DNA from: Leucaena leucocephala
Lineage: Eukaryota > Streptophyta > Magnoliopsida > Fabales > Fabaceae
NCBI GenBank assembly: GCA_037074615.1
Contig: CM073558.1
Span: 17,343,001 to 17,407,000 of the forward strand
Direction of reading: 5' to 3'
Length of the DNA: 64,000 nucleotides
Shown here piece by piece: positions 48,745 to 62,615 of this stretch. The notes below the pieces were generated by a model that had not been told where the DNA came from, made no database searches, and saw only the letters and a list, made by a program, of their open reading frames with translations. Position numbers and translations under genes: made by a program. Every line of letters begins with the position of its first letter. Position 1 is the first letter of the stretch.

Positions 48745-50221
48745 CTTTCTTCAACGGGCAAACAGATGCCCAAAAATGATGAAAATTTATAAAAATAAAT
48801 AAAATAAATAAAATTATTTGACAAATCTATTAATTGAAAAATAAATACGTGAATCAAATGTTTCATTTCTGCAAAGTAATCAACATCAGGGAAATGGACT
48901 ATTCAAAAACTGAAAATTAAATAAATGTAAATTAAATAGTTAATAGAAAAAATAATAATAAAAGTAAAACGACTTGGAAAAATAAATACAAAGGGGCACT
49001 TTTTCTAGTAGTCCAACTAAAGAATTAGAAACTAAAAAGAATCCAAGAAATGAAAGAAAATACGCAAATATTACCTTAGTTTAATCAAAGAAATCACAGT
49101 CGAAAATGGCATATAACCCCAAAGCCGAAGCTGCCCTATAAGCCACAAACCAAAGGATCATCACCGCTATTCTAAACAGGAGTGATGCGGGCATTTTAGT
49201 CAATATAGGGCAAAATACTTCCCTCACCCCAAAAAAACATCATAAGCCGAATTTAGATATTATCCAATACTAAATATATATATTGCAAATTATATGCAAA
49301 GACAAAGAATATGTATGTAGCTCATCGACCCAAAAAGTTAGATTATACCTTTGTTCAGGCATTTTTATATATTTAATATACTATTTAATTAAAAAATTTA
49401 TCTTAAATTTAAATATAAAATTTATTTTTAAATTATCTTTATTAATAATAAAAGAAATTTAAAAAGATAATTAAAGTATTTTAAATATATATATAATATT
49501 AACTAATTTAATTAACTATTTTAATATAATTAAAATAGTTAAATGTTTTATATTAATAACTAAAGGAGTGTTATTTCATTTTTTTCCTCAAGGATTTTAA
49601 TTTGTTTAAATTGCACCCATATAGATTTATTAGCTTCGAATTACCTTTTTAAATAAAAAAATCAAATATATGTTTATAATCAGATAGAAAGATGAAAATG
49701 CAATGCTCCTAAACTCTAAGGGGGAGCCAATGTCAGAAAATATACTCTTATTATTATTAGTGACGTAAAAGTTATAGGAACTAAATTAAAAGTAAATTAT
49801 CAAAATATTAAAACTCTAATTTATTTTTACCACCTTTAAAATGTGTTTGCATCACTTGCATGGGTTATAAACATAATAATATTTATATATATATATACAC
49901 TTCATAAATTCACATAATAAAAAATCTTATTCCATGTATTTTATTTTATATTATTAACGTGAGTCTCATAATATATGAAATTTAAAAAATGAGCCTTTAT
50001 GTTATTCGTGGCTTATACAAATAAATTTAAAATTCATATAAAGTAATTAACATTCTTCATGAGTTTGGATAGTTTGGCACGCCCCATATATAGTGCAAAC
50101 ATAAGGCAATAATCTAATAATTTTCAAATATATATAGTGTTAAATAACTTTTTTTTTTGTAATTTATGGCCTATTTAAAAAGTTATTAATTTATTTTCTA
50201 TTCCAAAATTCCTTCAAAATA

Positions 50222-50265
<44 letters not shown>

Positions 50266-51450
50266 CTTGTCGTGCTAATTTCTTCAGTTATAAGATATAT
50301 CAATATATCACTAATATAAAATTTATGTGTTAATAGATAATTCAATTCTCAAGTTCTGTGTATTTTTTTTTTCTTTTGCTTTTAATATTCCTCTACATGT
50401 TTTTATTGTGCCTCCTCATAATTTTTTATTCCTTCCATTATTTTTATATTTCATATTCCAATAGCATTTGATTGTTCATGACATACCATGTGTGAAGAGA
50501 GATTCTAGTCAAAGTAAGAGAACTGATATTTAAATATTATTTTGTTAAAAAATATCTCTAAGAAGAAGTATCATAGTCACAAAATATTAATACTAATTAA
50601 TTAGTTATTCAAATATATAATAATATAATCTAAAAAAAATATTAGATATCCTGCCTAAAGGATTATAAATAAACAAAAAGATTCTAGTTAGCTATAGATA
50701 AAAAGGTTAATAGACATTTTATACATATATTTTGCCTCTTTTCCTTTCCAACAACAGCTAGTTTGAAGCTGGAGGCTGAACGAGGTCCTAGTTATTATGC
50801 ATAATAATTTATTAAGATTTATATGTCAATTTATAAGATATTTTGCACAATATTAAGAGTAATTAATGTGATTATATCTAAATTGTTTTTTGGAAGAAAA
50901 TAATGAGAGGTCCTTATAAGAATCCACTACATTAATTTAAGGATATCTTATAAAAAAAATTTACAAAATTTAGGTCTCGAATAATTTTAAATGTTTCGTT
51001 AGTTGATGTGAATGTTAAAAAATATCTTATAGTATAAAATAGGAGGAGTATATATAAATAATATAATAAATTAATAATTCTTTGCCTCAATTTTTATAGA
51101 CAATTACATTAGAGCGGAGTAGAAGCTTTATATCAAGTTTAATTCTAAAGAAAATGATAAAAAAAATATTCTAAAAAATTATAAATTTTAAATCGAGCCT
51201 ATTAATAATAATAGATATAATATTAGTCCTATTTTGATATTTACTATTTTGTAGAATGTTTTTTTGTCATTTTTTCTTAATTTAATTTGAGTAGAATTAG
51301 ATCAATTCATTAAAAAGCATATATAAAACTCTTTTCACATTTTTTTTTTAACATTCACATCTTCTTTTTTACATATTTACAAGATTCTCAATGAATTCAA
51401 CTTTTACAATGTGAGAATATTATTTATATTATAATAAAAATGAGATTGTT
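48745..51450. other. Very AT-rich region, no gene seen
   Basis: No coding similarity. It contains a (TA)n run of about 38 bases at 50225-50262. Short open frames are absent or trivial. Confidence 0.5.
50225..50262. repeat. (TA)n microsatellite
   Basis: An uninterrupted at/ta run, likely variable between individuals. Confidence 0.9.
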
Positions 51451-51456
51451 GACCCT

Positions 51457-51515
51457 GTTCATGAATCACTTTAGTATATGAATTACTTAATTACCTACTA
51501 AAGTGATTCATGAAC
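51457..51515. repeat. Perfect 20-bp inverted repeat with 19-base loop
   Basis: The arm gttcatgaatcactttagta (51457-51476) is matched exactly by its reverse complement at 51496-51515, separated by 19 AT-rich bases. Transcribed, it would form a stable hairpin. Each arm contains the palindrome ttcatgaa. Confidence 0.9.
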
Positions 51516-54500
51516 AACGGCCAAGATTTATAGTATATTTGATAAGTTGAAATTTTTTTAATAAAAATATAAATAGAATTAAACTGTAAATTAGCTTTAA
51601 AAATTTATTTGATATAATAAAAATAAATATAGAATTGATGTATATTTTTTATATAATTTAGAATAAAATAAGTTAAAATATTCTTTTATAATTTGAGAAG
51701 GGTTAAAGTTGTTTAGAAATTTTATAATTTATAGTAAAATAATCTAAAATATTTCACTTCCACTTTTATTATCTCATTTTCTAACTTTTTTTATAGAACT
51801 GAAATGATCTAAAATATTAAAAATATAAGTAACTTTTATTATACTAAATTAAAAAAAGTAAAAAAATTTACTTTTACCTCTATTTCTATGATTTTACTTT
51901 CTTTATATCAAAGATGCCCATAGAAAAATTATAAATAAAAGGTATATCTTACTATCTTTAGATCCATAAATCACAAGGTTCATGAAACGTTATGGAGTTA
52001 TTTTTCTTTAAAAAAGTATCCCCTTTATCGTCATTTGCAACATGTAAAACGTTATCATCTTCAAAATACATAAATTCACTTGTTTTTATCACTATATTCT
52101 TTTTCTTATATAATCATCTGATTAAGTTATTTTTAAATATTATTAAAAATATTTTTTTATATTTTTATAGATTTAAACACAAAATCTCGTATTTAAACCG
52201 TTAAATTTATTTTTACTAAAACTAACGTTGTTAGTTAAATTAAACATGTATCATATTAGAAGATTTACAAAAATGAGAAGATTCATGAACTATTTAAAAA
52301 GATGAGACTCCTAGTTCATGAATATATATATATATATACACCATCTAGGTCATGAATTATATAGATGCCTATTTAAAATCATTCATGAAAGATCACAAGT
52401 TTCAAAAACTCATCAAGAAAAGTGTATATTTAGGTTCATGAAATTAAACATTAGGAGATTACGTTTGTTTAAAAAGTTTCATTTATTCTGAGAGATATCA
52501 CTTTATTCTTCATAACATGTAAATCCTTATCGTCTTCAAAACACACAAATTCACTTGCTTTTACTTTTAAGTGCACAAAAGACTAAAACATGCCATCACT
52601 TCGTATTCGTAAATGCTAAATTCTATTATTATATTGACTTAAGCTTTTTTTGAAATTACAAACCATATTTAAAAGCTTTTTTCGTATCTTGAAATGAATT
52701 CATTCATTTGCTAAGGCATTTGCAATTCTTGCTCATTTCTCATTGGCGTACCTACATACCCACTAAAATCAACATGCATGTATCTTGATAATCGCAAAGA
52801 AATACGACACTCATTTCAATTAGGAATATAAATGGATGTTTAGGTGCATAAAATTAATAAGTCTTGACTATCATTTATAAAAATAAGATATATGTTCACA
52901 AAAAATTAAAAAATATACAACAAAATTAAAAATTAAATAATATAATTTAGTATAAATTTTATTGTATTGATATATTGATATTGCAATAACTCACAAAATC
53001 ATAAATATGGTTTTATTTAATCCTTAGTCCATGATAATATCCTTTAACTTATGCTTGATCTACAGATAAAACAAGTCAAAATTTGTAAAATAAAGAGGTC
53101 AAAAACATTGGTAAAGTGCCAAAAAAATTACAACCTCATTTTTTTAATATTATAATAATTTTTTCATAGAAGATGACATAGATGACATTTAAACCTAAAA
53201 TAAAAAATGAGATAGATATCACCTGTTATTTCATATTAACATATTAATAAGTTAATAGTTAAATTTAATTTTATGGTAACGATTAAAATAATATTAAAAT
53301 TTTTAAAATAATATTACTCCTAAAAAAAATTCTAAATACCTAATATTTTTGAAAAAGAAATTTTAAAATAAATTTATACTTTAACCTTTCGATTTATTAT
53401 CATTGTCAATATGTGTTAAATTCTACGAAGAGTGCTTCGTGCAAGTCGCATTTGTTGACGAAATGATGGCATGGGCATATCTATTCATTCAACTTATTTT
53501 GGAGTTAATTGGAGCTCCACCATTCCAAATCATTTGGCTATTTAATTGATTTTTGTGATATCTCTTGATAATGACTTGTCCATTTGCTATATCATCCATA
53601 TCTTCTAAAGAAAAGGTGGATTTCTTTTTAATATGAAGATTATGTTGGTATACGGTCCTTAATTGATTCTTTTGAGGTGGTATATGAAATCATATTAATA
53701 TTTTTTATGCAATTAATTATATGCATATTAGGCTTTTTGAGATGACATGTGTTTTTTTTATTCTTTTCTATGTCAGGGCGGAAAACTCTCTCAGTTTTCT
53801 AAACTCCGTTTTGATTCCTTGATCTAATTCCGAGATTAGGTCAAAGGCGGTTGAAATCTCTCGTTCAACTTGGTTCAGTTGTGGAAACATATTTGTAATT
53901 CAAAATAAGCTATTAACAAGTTTGATGGATGGTCCAATTGTCCAATCTAATCTTTTAATCATTGGCCATAGCTCTTTCAATATACTCAGAAATTTTTATA
54001 AAATGAAAAAAATATTTTTTTATTTTATTTATAATTTACTATTATATAGATTTTTTTCTTAAAAAAAAATATATTATTTTTTATAATAAAAAATATATAT
54101 TAAATAGAAGTAAAATTAAAAAATTATTAAATTTTGAGTCAGAATTAATAAGGTTTAAATTTTTTATTACCGTAAAGTACGTTACGAATATAACCAAATG
54201 AATATTTTTGGATTATTTTTTAAGATGTGTACATTCAACTTTATTTGTTGGAAAGAAAAAAAGAACATTCAACTTTATTTGGAAGGAGCAAGTTCCTGCC
54301 AACCAACTCAACTGTTATTGAATTTAATTCTAATAAAATTACAAAACTCAATTGTTTTTATAATTAAAAAATCATTTTAATAAAAAGTATTTCATATTTT
54401 TTTGACGGAAAATATGTCATAATTTCACCTCAAGAAAAATACAATTTTTTCCTTTCACTTTGTTTTTGGGGTTAAATTTCTTCACTTGTTTATACCGAAA

Positions 54501-55800
54501 ATTGGAAGTTAAAATCACCTAAAATTAATAGTAATGATACATTAAAAAAAAAAAAAAAGTAATGAAACAACTCAAATATTAATTTACTAATAATAGCTGG
54601 ATCACATATAAAAAACTTAATCTTTAAGCAAGATTTTTAAATCAAACCTTCTTAATAAAAAAATAATAAGATATCTTATTTAATCTGTCCAATTCAACTC
54701 GAACCAAAAGGAAGTTGATGCTTTGCTTAAAAACCACACAGCAATTTCTCTTGTTAAGATATACCACTCCTGTAGTTTTCTATAAAAACAACTTTTAAAT
54801 TATAAAACGATTTATAAAATGGAGAAAATAATTAAGGGGAAATGACATAAAAAATTATGTAAAATTACAAGTTTTAAATATTATAAAGAATAGATCAAAT
54901 ATTATCAATATAATATCTTAATTTAATATTTATTAGTTTTTTTGTCATTTTTATAATTCTTAATATAAATTTTAAATGTTATGGGAAAAATAGTGTAAGA
55001 AAGTGAATTTAAGGAAGAGTATTGATGAGAAGATAATGTAATTTTTATTTTGATTTGATGAAGTATATTGTAAAATTTAGAATATAATTTTTTTTGTTCT
55101 CTTTCAATATATACATATCTTGAGATTTGAGCTTATCTTCTTTTTCTTACATAATGATACTATTTATTATATTAACTAATAGTTTGATGTTAAAAAGATA
55201 TGGAATTTTTAAGATGTTAAAAATATTTCTTTTATTTATGTAGAGTAAATAATTTTACTTTATAAAAAGAAATGGAGTGGACATATTCACACGTGTTTGT
55301 ATTATTTTTAAAATATTTTTAATACTAAATGTATAATTAATTAAATTAATTATTTATAATAAATATATATTAATTTTTTTAAAATATTAATCATTATCTC
55401 ATTAGTCAAAATTACTTTTAATATATATAATTAGTAAAGAAAATATAAATTTAAAAGGTAAAATAAATTAAAATTAAAATAAAATTTTTAATTTACTCGT
55501 ATATTTAAAAAAAATGTGCGCTGACTATTATTAAGGAGGAGAGAATATGATTTTGCAACTAAATAATTTTTAAATAATTTTCGTAACTAAATCCGTGTCA
55601 CTGCCGGCCTTTTTTCTTATATATTTTTTTATTACTTCTTTTACTTATTAAAATCACAAAGTTTTGCGCCACTTGAAGCACAAGTACACAAGTACACAGA
55701 GACAACTAGATCCGCACTTTGTGAAGTTTATCCAGAAGGATAAAGGCATCGCATAAAAAAAATTAAAAAATACATTTAACAACTTCATTATCCTCTCGAG
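51516..55800. other. AT-rich region with recurrent TTCATGAA, no gene
   Basis: Apart from the motif copies at 51979, 52282, 52315, 52382 and 52435, I saw no gene, no long repeat and no recognised mobile element end. Open frames near 51992 and 54198 are AT-driven. Confidence 0.45.
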
Positions 55801-55863
55801 TCTCCAGCATATGATTGGCCCCACCTTCTAGCTTACGTGTTCGGTCGTCCCACCAGATTCTTA

Positions 55864-56164
55864 CACGTGTTCCCCACCCAATCACGAGAGTTCCGGCATG
55901 CACAAGTCAAGACAAAATTCGACTGAGAAGGTTCACGAACCGGTCCCACATCCTATCCATGTCTACAGCACGTGAGGCCACGTGACATGAACCAGTCTCC
56001 ATTCCTCCCTGTACAAAACAACGCGCTTCGTCAAAGGTATCTTATTCTCATATATACCCTCATTAAACGACAAAATAGGATCCTGACAAAGGGTGGTTTG
56101 GTCGTTTCAGTTCAGCTTTTGCGTTCCCATTTAAAACTCGTCGTCGTTTCGCTTCGAGCACGTG
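55864..56164. promoter_or_regulatory. G-box cluster, promoter of the TRF-like gene
   Basis: CACGTG occurs four times, at 55864-55869, 55969-55974, 55979-55984 and 56159-56164, with a further tacgtg at 55834. The middle two are 10 bases apart, about one helical turn. A TATA-like tatata lies at 56050-56055, with the ATG at 56322. CACGTG is bound by plant bZIP and bHLH factors (including ABA and light regulators). The last copy lies downstream of the TATA box, in the probable 5' leader. Confidence 0.65.
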
Positions 56165-56321
56165 GAATTAGCGCTTCGAGGTCGAGGGAGATAGAGAGAA
56201 GCTTTCGTTGTTCTTAGCCGAAACGCCCGCCATACAGTGTTGTACAGAAAAGGAAACTTGTTCTGAATTTGAAGGCTTATTGCTGTTTTTGCTTGATTCA
56301 GATTCTGAGAGTCGAAGCTCC

Positions 56322-59300
56322 ATGGTTCAGTTAATGAGATCGGACGCCAACTGCCTGAAAAAGGTCAAGTTGGAGGTTGACGATTCTGTTGATGATGAAC
56401 TCCGCATTCTTATCAAGCGACCTAAATTGAACTCCTCTCACGAGGTTTGATCCATTTCTGGTTCTCGCTTCTTATTCTCAATCTCCTCCCTTTTGTGTAG
56501 CTAGTCCAAGAAGTGGGAAAATTTGAATTTATATTGCTATTTATCCGAATCTGAATCCGCCATAAAAGTGCAGGGTAGTTTTGGTTTCATTGACGGCTAC
56601 GTTATTTGGTTCCTTAATTTTATCCTTACACGGTCCAGCTCCTGAAAGATTGGGTAAAAACTGGGCAAAAATAGGGTAAATTATTTGTATGTTTCACGTG
56701 AAGAGTGAAAAAAAACTCTCAGATCGTGTATGGACAAAATTTAATCTGAAATTCTTCTTGCTAGTTGTTTTTCTCTCTTCTAATGTCAGAGGGTTGCTGT
56801 TGCTTTCTTGGATAGATATTTTTGAATCGAATTCCTCTGCTATGTTTGGTGTTTGTTTGCTATAGTTAATTTATTTATTCGTTTCTTTTTTCTGGAACAG
56901 TGGAGTTGTAATGATGATCCGCTTTCAATCCCGCCGACTTTGTACAATCCCCTTGATGAGCCTAGCCCTTTGGGGTTGCGTCTTAGAAAGAGCCCATCCC
57001 TTCTGGATTTAATTCAGATGAGACTCTCACAAGAAGATAATACCAAATTAGCGACAACCAACAAGAAAGACCACAAGGGTGCTAAAGGTTCTATAGCTAT
57101 CGATGGTAAACTCAAGGCCTCGAATTTCCCTGCATCCATTTTAAAAATTGGGACTTTGGAGGTGAGATCACAACAACTAAGACAAAAAAATTATTGACAC
57201 ATTATAGTAATGCCGACATAGATATAGTGATAGGCGGTGATTTTAATTTTTTGTCTCTATGGTTTGCAGTATAAGTCAAGAAATGAAGGAGATTTGGTGG
57301 CAAAGTGTTACTTTGCAAAGCATAAACTTGTATGGGAAGTTCTTGATGGCTGCCTTAAGAATAAGATTGAAATCCCGTGGTCTGATATCATGGGTCTGAA
57401 GGCAAACTATCCTGATGACGGACCAGGAACCCTTGAAGTTGTGGTAAGTGTCCTCTCTTTTTTGATATATCTGTCATTGTTAATGCATTAAGCATTACTA
57501 GTAAGCACCATGTTAAGTCCATGTTCTGCTTCCCTCCAGCTGGCTAGAAGACCCTTGTTTTTTAGGGAGATCAATCCACAACCAAGGAAGCATACCTTGT
57601 GGCAGGCGACATCAGACTTTACTGGCGGACAAGCAAGCATACAGAGGTATGAACTATGTTCTCTTAACTTGAGTCGTGGTCATGCATGTATTAAATGAAA
57701 TATCTTGACCCTGAAATTGTAGGATGGTGAGTGTCACTCTCTGACTAAGGACACTTCAAGTGCGTGTAGTTTTCGGAATATCTGAGATGCTTAGCACGTT
57801 GAATAGACAAAACTGAAATGAATGCTAACATGCTGATGATAACTATTGATAGTTAATTACTTCATAAATGATACCAAATCAGAATGATTTGCATCTGAGA
57901 TTTTAATTCTCATTTCTATTTTAGTTTATCCAGCCGGAAATATATTTCTTATTTATTTAGTATTATTATCATTCATGTTTTGACAAACATTTCTCAACTG
58001 AAGTTTAGAGTCTAATCTGATCAAGATTTAAAACTACATTAAATGTCTTTCACCAAATGGAGAAGGAAAAAGGATCCCATGGCAATTTGCTATATCTGTT
58101 ACACTAATTGACCAGTACTATAGAAGCGCTGAATGTAAACTCTGGTCAAACTGTATCGATGATATCTCTAATTTTATGAAACCTGCTATAAATTAAATGG
58201 TGATGTCACATTCCTAGGGTTGATTTACATGACTTTCTATTAATGTTGCAATTGAAATTGTCTCTTGAGAATTTCTGAGTCGATAGAGAGCATTCAGGGA
58301 GTATTAAGAGGTTTATGTGTAACTTACCCAATGTTGGAGTTGTCTCTTATCATTTAATACTGCTATAGATGACATGAATTTGAATGATGACTCCTAATGT
58401 TTTTCCTCGTTGTTTGCTGTAGGCGGCATTTTCTGCAGTGTCCACAAGGACTTCTAGGAAAGCATTTTGAGAAGCTAATCCAGTGCGATCCCCGCCTAAA
58501 CTTCTTAAGCCAACAACCTGATGTGGTGTTGGATTCTCCTTATTTTGATTCTAAAACTGCAATTGATGATCAACTTGAATCAACTGCTCCTTTCGATAGA
58601 ATAGGCAAAGGGCAAGCTGGTTTGTTTGAGTTGCATGACGTGGAACCAGCATCTGCAGTTCAATCGTCTTCCTCAAAAAGTGAACACAATCTTGTGGGCA
58701 AAGCTTTTGATAATGTTTCCCAGGAAATCACTTCTGCTTCTAGCTCAGGTATAATTTTGCATCTTTTTTTGGGGGTACAATTTTGGTTTGATTATGATGG
58801 TGAAAGCACATATTCATTCTTTGGGATTACAGCAATGGTCATTAAATTGCTCTATTGCTGTGAAGCGACCTCTGATTTTTCATGTTTAAATTCAGAGATA
58901 TTTTCACTGACATATTGTTGGAAAAATGCTGAAGAGTTGGTGAAGCTAAACGATGTACAATCTGTAACTTTATTGATATGTTCACTTTCTGATTGAACTG
59001 CCAAGTGACATCTTACTGCCCAGTCTTATATCTAATTACACAGGCTATTGGCTTTCCCTCAGTTTTTTCTTGCCTTTGTGAGCTCTTGGGTGCAATTGCT
59101 CTCTGTAACTGTAGCCATATCATTTTTTTGCTATCATCTGTAACTAAATTGAGTTTGTCTTATTTATCCATGTGCAGTCATGGAGCCCCATAGAATCAAA
59201 CAGCCAAGGAGCAGAGAAGCTGACACTTTGAAGTTTCTTAACAATTTGGATCAGATCAAAGTGCCAGTACTTCATCCATCAATGTCAATGAATGATATAA

Positions 59301-59758
59301 TAAACCACATTGGAAACTGCATTTCAGAAAGCAATCCTGCTTTCGACAGTGACAATGAGCAAAGCAAACTAATCCTGGAGGAAATCACCCAATACTTGCT
59401 CAACGACTCTCTAGTTACCGCAGCCTCGGATGAACAGTTTCTCATGTCAAGGGTTAATTCATTTTACTGCCTTCTGCAGAAGGATCCTGCAACAACACAA
59501 GACACCAATGTGATAACTGATAATACTGGTGGTAGTGCAAGCGTTGTTGAAAAAACCAACTTGGATCTAGAGTTATCATGCAGGAGCACGGTCCCCGAAT
59601 CTGGGGACAATGATGCTTCTGGCAGCAAGCAGGTTAGTGGGGGTGGCATGCGCAGGAAGGAATCAGTAGGGGAGCTACTGCTTAATCTTCCAAGGATAGC
59701 TTCTTTGCCGCAGTTTCTATTCCCAATGGCAGATGATTCTGTTAATCAAGTTAGATAG
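56322..59758 (+). CDS. TRF-like protein with TRF2/HOY1 PH-like domain
   Basis: Six exons are 56322-56444, 56901-57161, 57270-57443, 57540-57646, 58423-58748 and 59178-59758. All introns are GT-AG, and the 1572 coding bases give 523 aa plus stop. I chose the ATG at 56322 because the open frame to its left starts without an ATG. Residues 1-41 are acidic and carry a basic IKRPKLN (possible nuclear signal). Residues 117-255 match the plant PH-like domain seen in TRF-like 8 proteins: FPASILKIGTLE, EGDLVAKCYFAKHKLVWEVL, IPWSDIMGLKA, PLFFREINPQPRKHTLWQAT, DFTGGQASIQRRHFLQCPQG and HFEKLIQCDPRLNFLSQQ. The C-terminal third is Ser/Asn-rich with GMRRKESVGELLLNLPRIAS near the end. No Myb/telobox domain is visible, so telomere binding should not be assumed. 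The biochemical role is unknown. Confidence 0.9.
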
Positions 59759-60850
59759 CGCTCTGAATCTGACTGATCCTTTAGTTAGAAGCAACAATAT
59801 GAAGTAGTGTGTAAGAGTGCAGTTTTTATGTTTGCCGTTTGTTTGCCTGTTTTTCTCACCCCAACTTGAAACGCATGGATTCAGAGATCCACATTGATGG
59901 AGAATCCTCTGACAAAATGTAGCACTTAGACAGTTGTAGGCTTACCTGACTTTATAAGTATGTATACATATGATATGTTTGTGTCCTACATGTTAAAATC
60001 CTCATGGCAACTCTTACCGTGAAAAAGTTTAAATGATAGAGATGTACATTCTTAAAGTGGCAGTTCGTAGGATCGTGTTATTTTCATTTCAGTTGTCAAT
60101 TAATTGTTGGGTGAAATCCAAATTAATAGTGACAGTAAATTCTTTAATTTTTTTAAAATAGCAACAGTAGTTCCCTCTACTGTGCCATAAGGATGATTAC
60201 GAATTACAATCCGATTTAGGAGGGAAGGAGAGGGTAGAACAAATAAATTATTTTTTATAATAAGCAAAATGATATAAATATATAGAAAAGTACACTGCAA
60301 AATACTGTAGAATACTGCAGAGATTAACCAATTATCAAATTAGGGGAGGGGGTGTTGAAAACAGAAACATCTTGAGGAGGATGTTTACTTCCTTCCAAAT
60401 GAGGAGGTAAAAAGTAGGGTGGGATCAATACTTATTTTATTAATGTAGATACGTTTCACATTGTTCCTATCAAAAATTAGATCCCTTCTACTATAAATCC
60501 GGTAAAAGCTTGTCCAGAATCATAGTAATGCAAAAGAGTTAGTGGATTTGAACCTTTTTTCCCCACTGAAAATGGTATAGAAGGTGGCCATTGCAACAAA
60601 GCAAAATATGATATAAATGAGCCTTATTCCTTTTGTATCTGTGCGAAATCATAGTTCATGTATGATTGGAGATCATGAAACAGAAGCTGGGCAAGGCAAG
60701 TGAGCAAAGTTGAGAGAGCCAAGGATGAGAAGTTAAGAGTGCCTTTGATTTCCTTGATTACCAACTCAGGCTTCAAAATGGTGCCTTAATGAAGCGCAAT
60801 ATTATATTCTTCTTATTCTATTTTATATGTACAAGGATAATGATTCATGC
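59759..60850. other. 3' flank of the TRF-like gene and spacer
   Basis: The first about 250 bases probably include the 3' UTR. The rest has no coding similarity. No clear poly(A) signal was picked. Confidence 0.4.
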
Positions 60851-61960
60851 ATAAGATTATCATGACCATCATTATGAAGATCGCAAAGAGTAAGTTTTAG
60901 CCGATACTTGAAAGAGGAGAAATTCAGAATAAACAACCGAATGAATAGAAAGATGCCCAGACCAAATAGTCTTGACATAAGGGCAAGAGATGAATAAATG
61001 GTCTACTGTTTCCTTCATGTCATAACCAAAGGGGCATAGATAAGAACAATCGAGACGTTGGGTCTTGAGCGCATCAAGAAAAGGCAAAGCCTAAATATGG
61101 GCTTCCAAATAAAAAGGAGACGCTTAGAAGGAAGAAGAATATCCCATGAGAACTTCTAGAAAGGGTTCGATGTAGATGTATTCGAGGAAAGATAGTGTAA
61201 ACAGAAGTTAAGACCATCCTTAACTAAGGCTGGTAATACGGGTTAGTCTGTCAGATACGGGTTAACCTGCGGCGGATTGGGTTTAAAGCGGGCCTCTTTT
61301 TATGCGGGTTATAATTATTTCAACCTGTGACCGTCATGCCCGCCAATCTCCAGTTTTTTTTAAAAATAATTATTTATTTTTTTTAAAAATATTTTCATAT
61401 ATATTTTTTAAAAATAATTTATATGTATCAATATTAATTGGATTTAAAGTATGATCTAAAATTATCAAAATATTTATTTCTTTAACTTTATCACTATCCG
61501 TATATAAATCTGTCATAAGTAAAATAATAATAAAATAAAATATATGCTTACCAATAAAAATAAAATAAAATATATATTTAAAGAAATGAATCAATAAGAT
61601 AAAGTTAGTATAAATTAAGTATAATGTAAACTTTAATTTAATTAAAACTCTAAAATTAATAAAGTGTAATATAAATAACAAAAAATTAAAAATTAAAAAA
61701 AAACAAAAAAACAAATAAGCGGGCTAAGCGGGCTTGGCGGGTGCGGGTCAAAAAGACCCGTATCAAAATGGGTTGCCAAACCATAAAATGGCGGGTTGAC
61801 AGTTTGGGCCCGCGGGACCAAATCAAATTACCAGCTCTATCCTTAACTATGTAGGACAATGAAGAATTACCTTTTCAACTTAACTGGTCTTGGGTATGGA
61901 AAAGAGGAGGGATATTAACAATTTGATCAGCAATACTGTCGTGGGGAGAGGGGGGGGGGT
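60851..61960 (-). pseudogene. LINE reverse-transcriptase tail remnant, split by an hAT MITE
   Basis: On the minus strand 60872-61087 encodes FLDALKTQRLDCSYLCPFGY and KETVDHLFISCPYVKTIWSG, the zinc-binding tail of plant LINE RT (C-P-F ... HLF--CPY--T-W). The upstream part continues to 61224 and then, beyond the hAT insertion, at 61848-61940, where the frames give DSIADQIVNIP and YIVKDGLN-like residues. Both halves have stops. The target duplication tccttaac comes from the LINE sequence. Confidence 0.7.
61225..61839. mobile_element. hAT-type MITE, 615 bp, with 8-bp target duplication
   Basis: It starts taaggctggtaat and ends attaccagctcta (imperfect inverted ends), with perfect 8-bp copies of tccttaac on both sides (61217-61224 and 61840-61847), the target-site length of hAT elements. 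The ends are rich in gcgggt motifs and the middle is AT-rich. It has no transposase. Confidence 0.88.
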
Positions 61961-62615
61961 AAATTTGGTTGATTAAAGATGAATTCCATTGAAAATGATG
62001 ACATGAATTATTATTTCTTTTAACTATTTGTAGTATTTTTTCTCTCTAGTTTTTATGAATAAACTAGTTATATTGTAATTTTATCTTCATTGTTTAGAAA
62101 ATTCAACATTTCTCGCAAAACTTATTAAACGTGAATATTAAAATTTCAACTTTCAAACAATTTTACTTAACTCAAGGATGGAAGTAGTTGGAGACTTAAG
62201 ATAAGTTATCATAATTGTAATCTTAATGATAAATTTGACGGTTTTGCCAAGGATTAAACTCATTCAGATGCTTAAAGTCAATACGACAGAAATAGGAAAA
62301 AATTAGGGCTGTAATGTAATGTATACTGCATTCCCCCATAGCTTCAGAGAAGCATGATAATCTACTAACAGCAACACAGTACAGATCATGAGAGATTTAC
62401 ATTATTCTTTCCTCAATAAACAAATAACATGTTTAGTTCCATTCGATTTGATACTTTTTTCCTAATTTGAAGAGTATAAATACAAGCACTCCACTAACTC
62501 AACTATAGGAGAAAATCGTAAGCGCACCCACCAAAGCTTACTTGGGAAAAAGAATTAATAAACATACAGGCACAAATGGAGCAATAGAAATACGGCAATA
62601 ATACTAATACACTAT
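61961..62615. other. Spacer and 3' flank of the HDR1-like gene
   Basis: AT-rich with no coding similarity. The right end probably includes the 3' UTR of the gene read from the right. A run of nine G lies near 61952. Confidence 0.4.

Noticed and set aside
56208..56321. N-terminal extension of the TRF-like protein
   Set aside because: The open frame starts at a TTG, not an ATG, and the first ATG in frame is 56322, where family-like sequence begins.
58749..59177. Open continuation of the TRF-like exon 5 reading frame to 58996
   Set aside because: The frame past 58748 loses family similarity, a GT donor lies at 58749, and the AG acceptor at 59177 restores phase with the conserved last exon.
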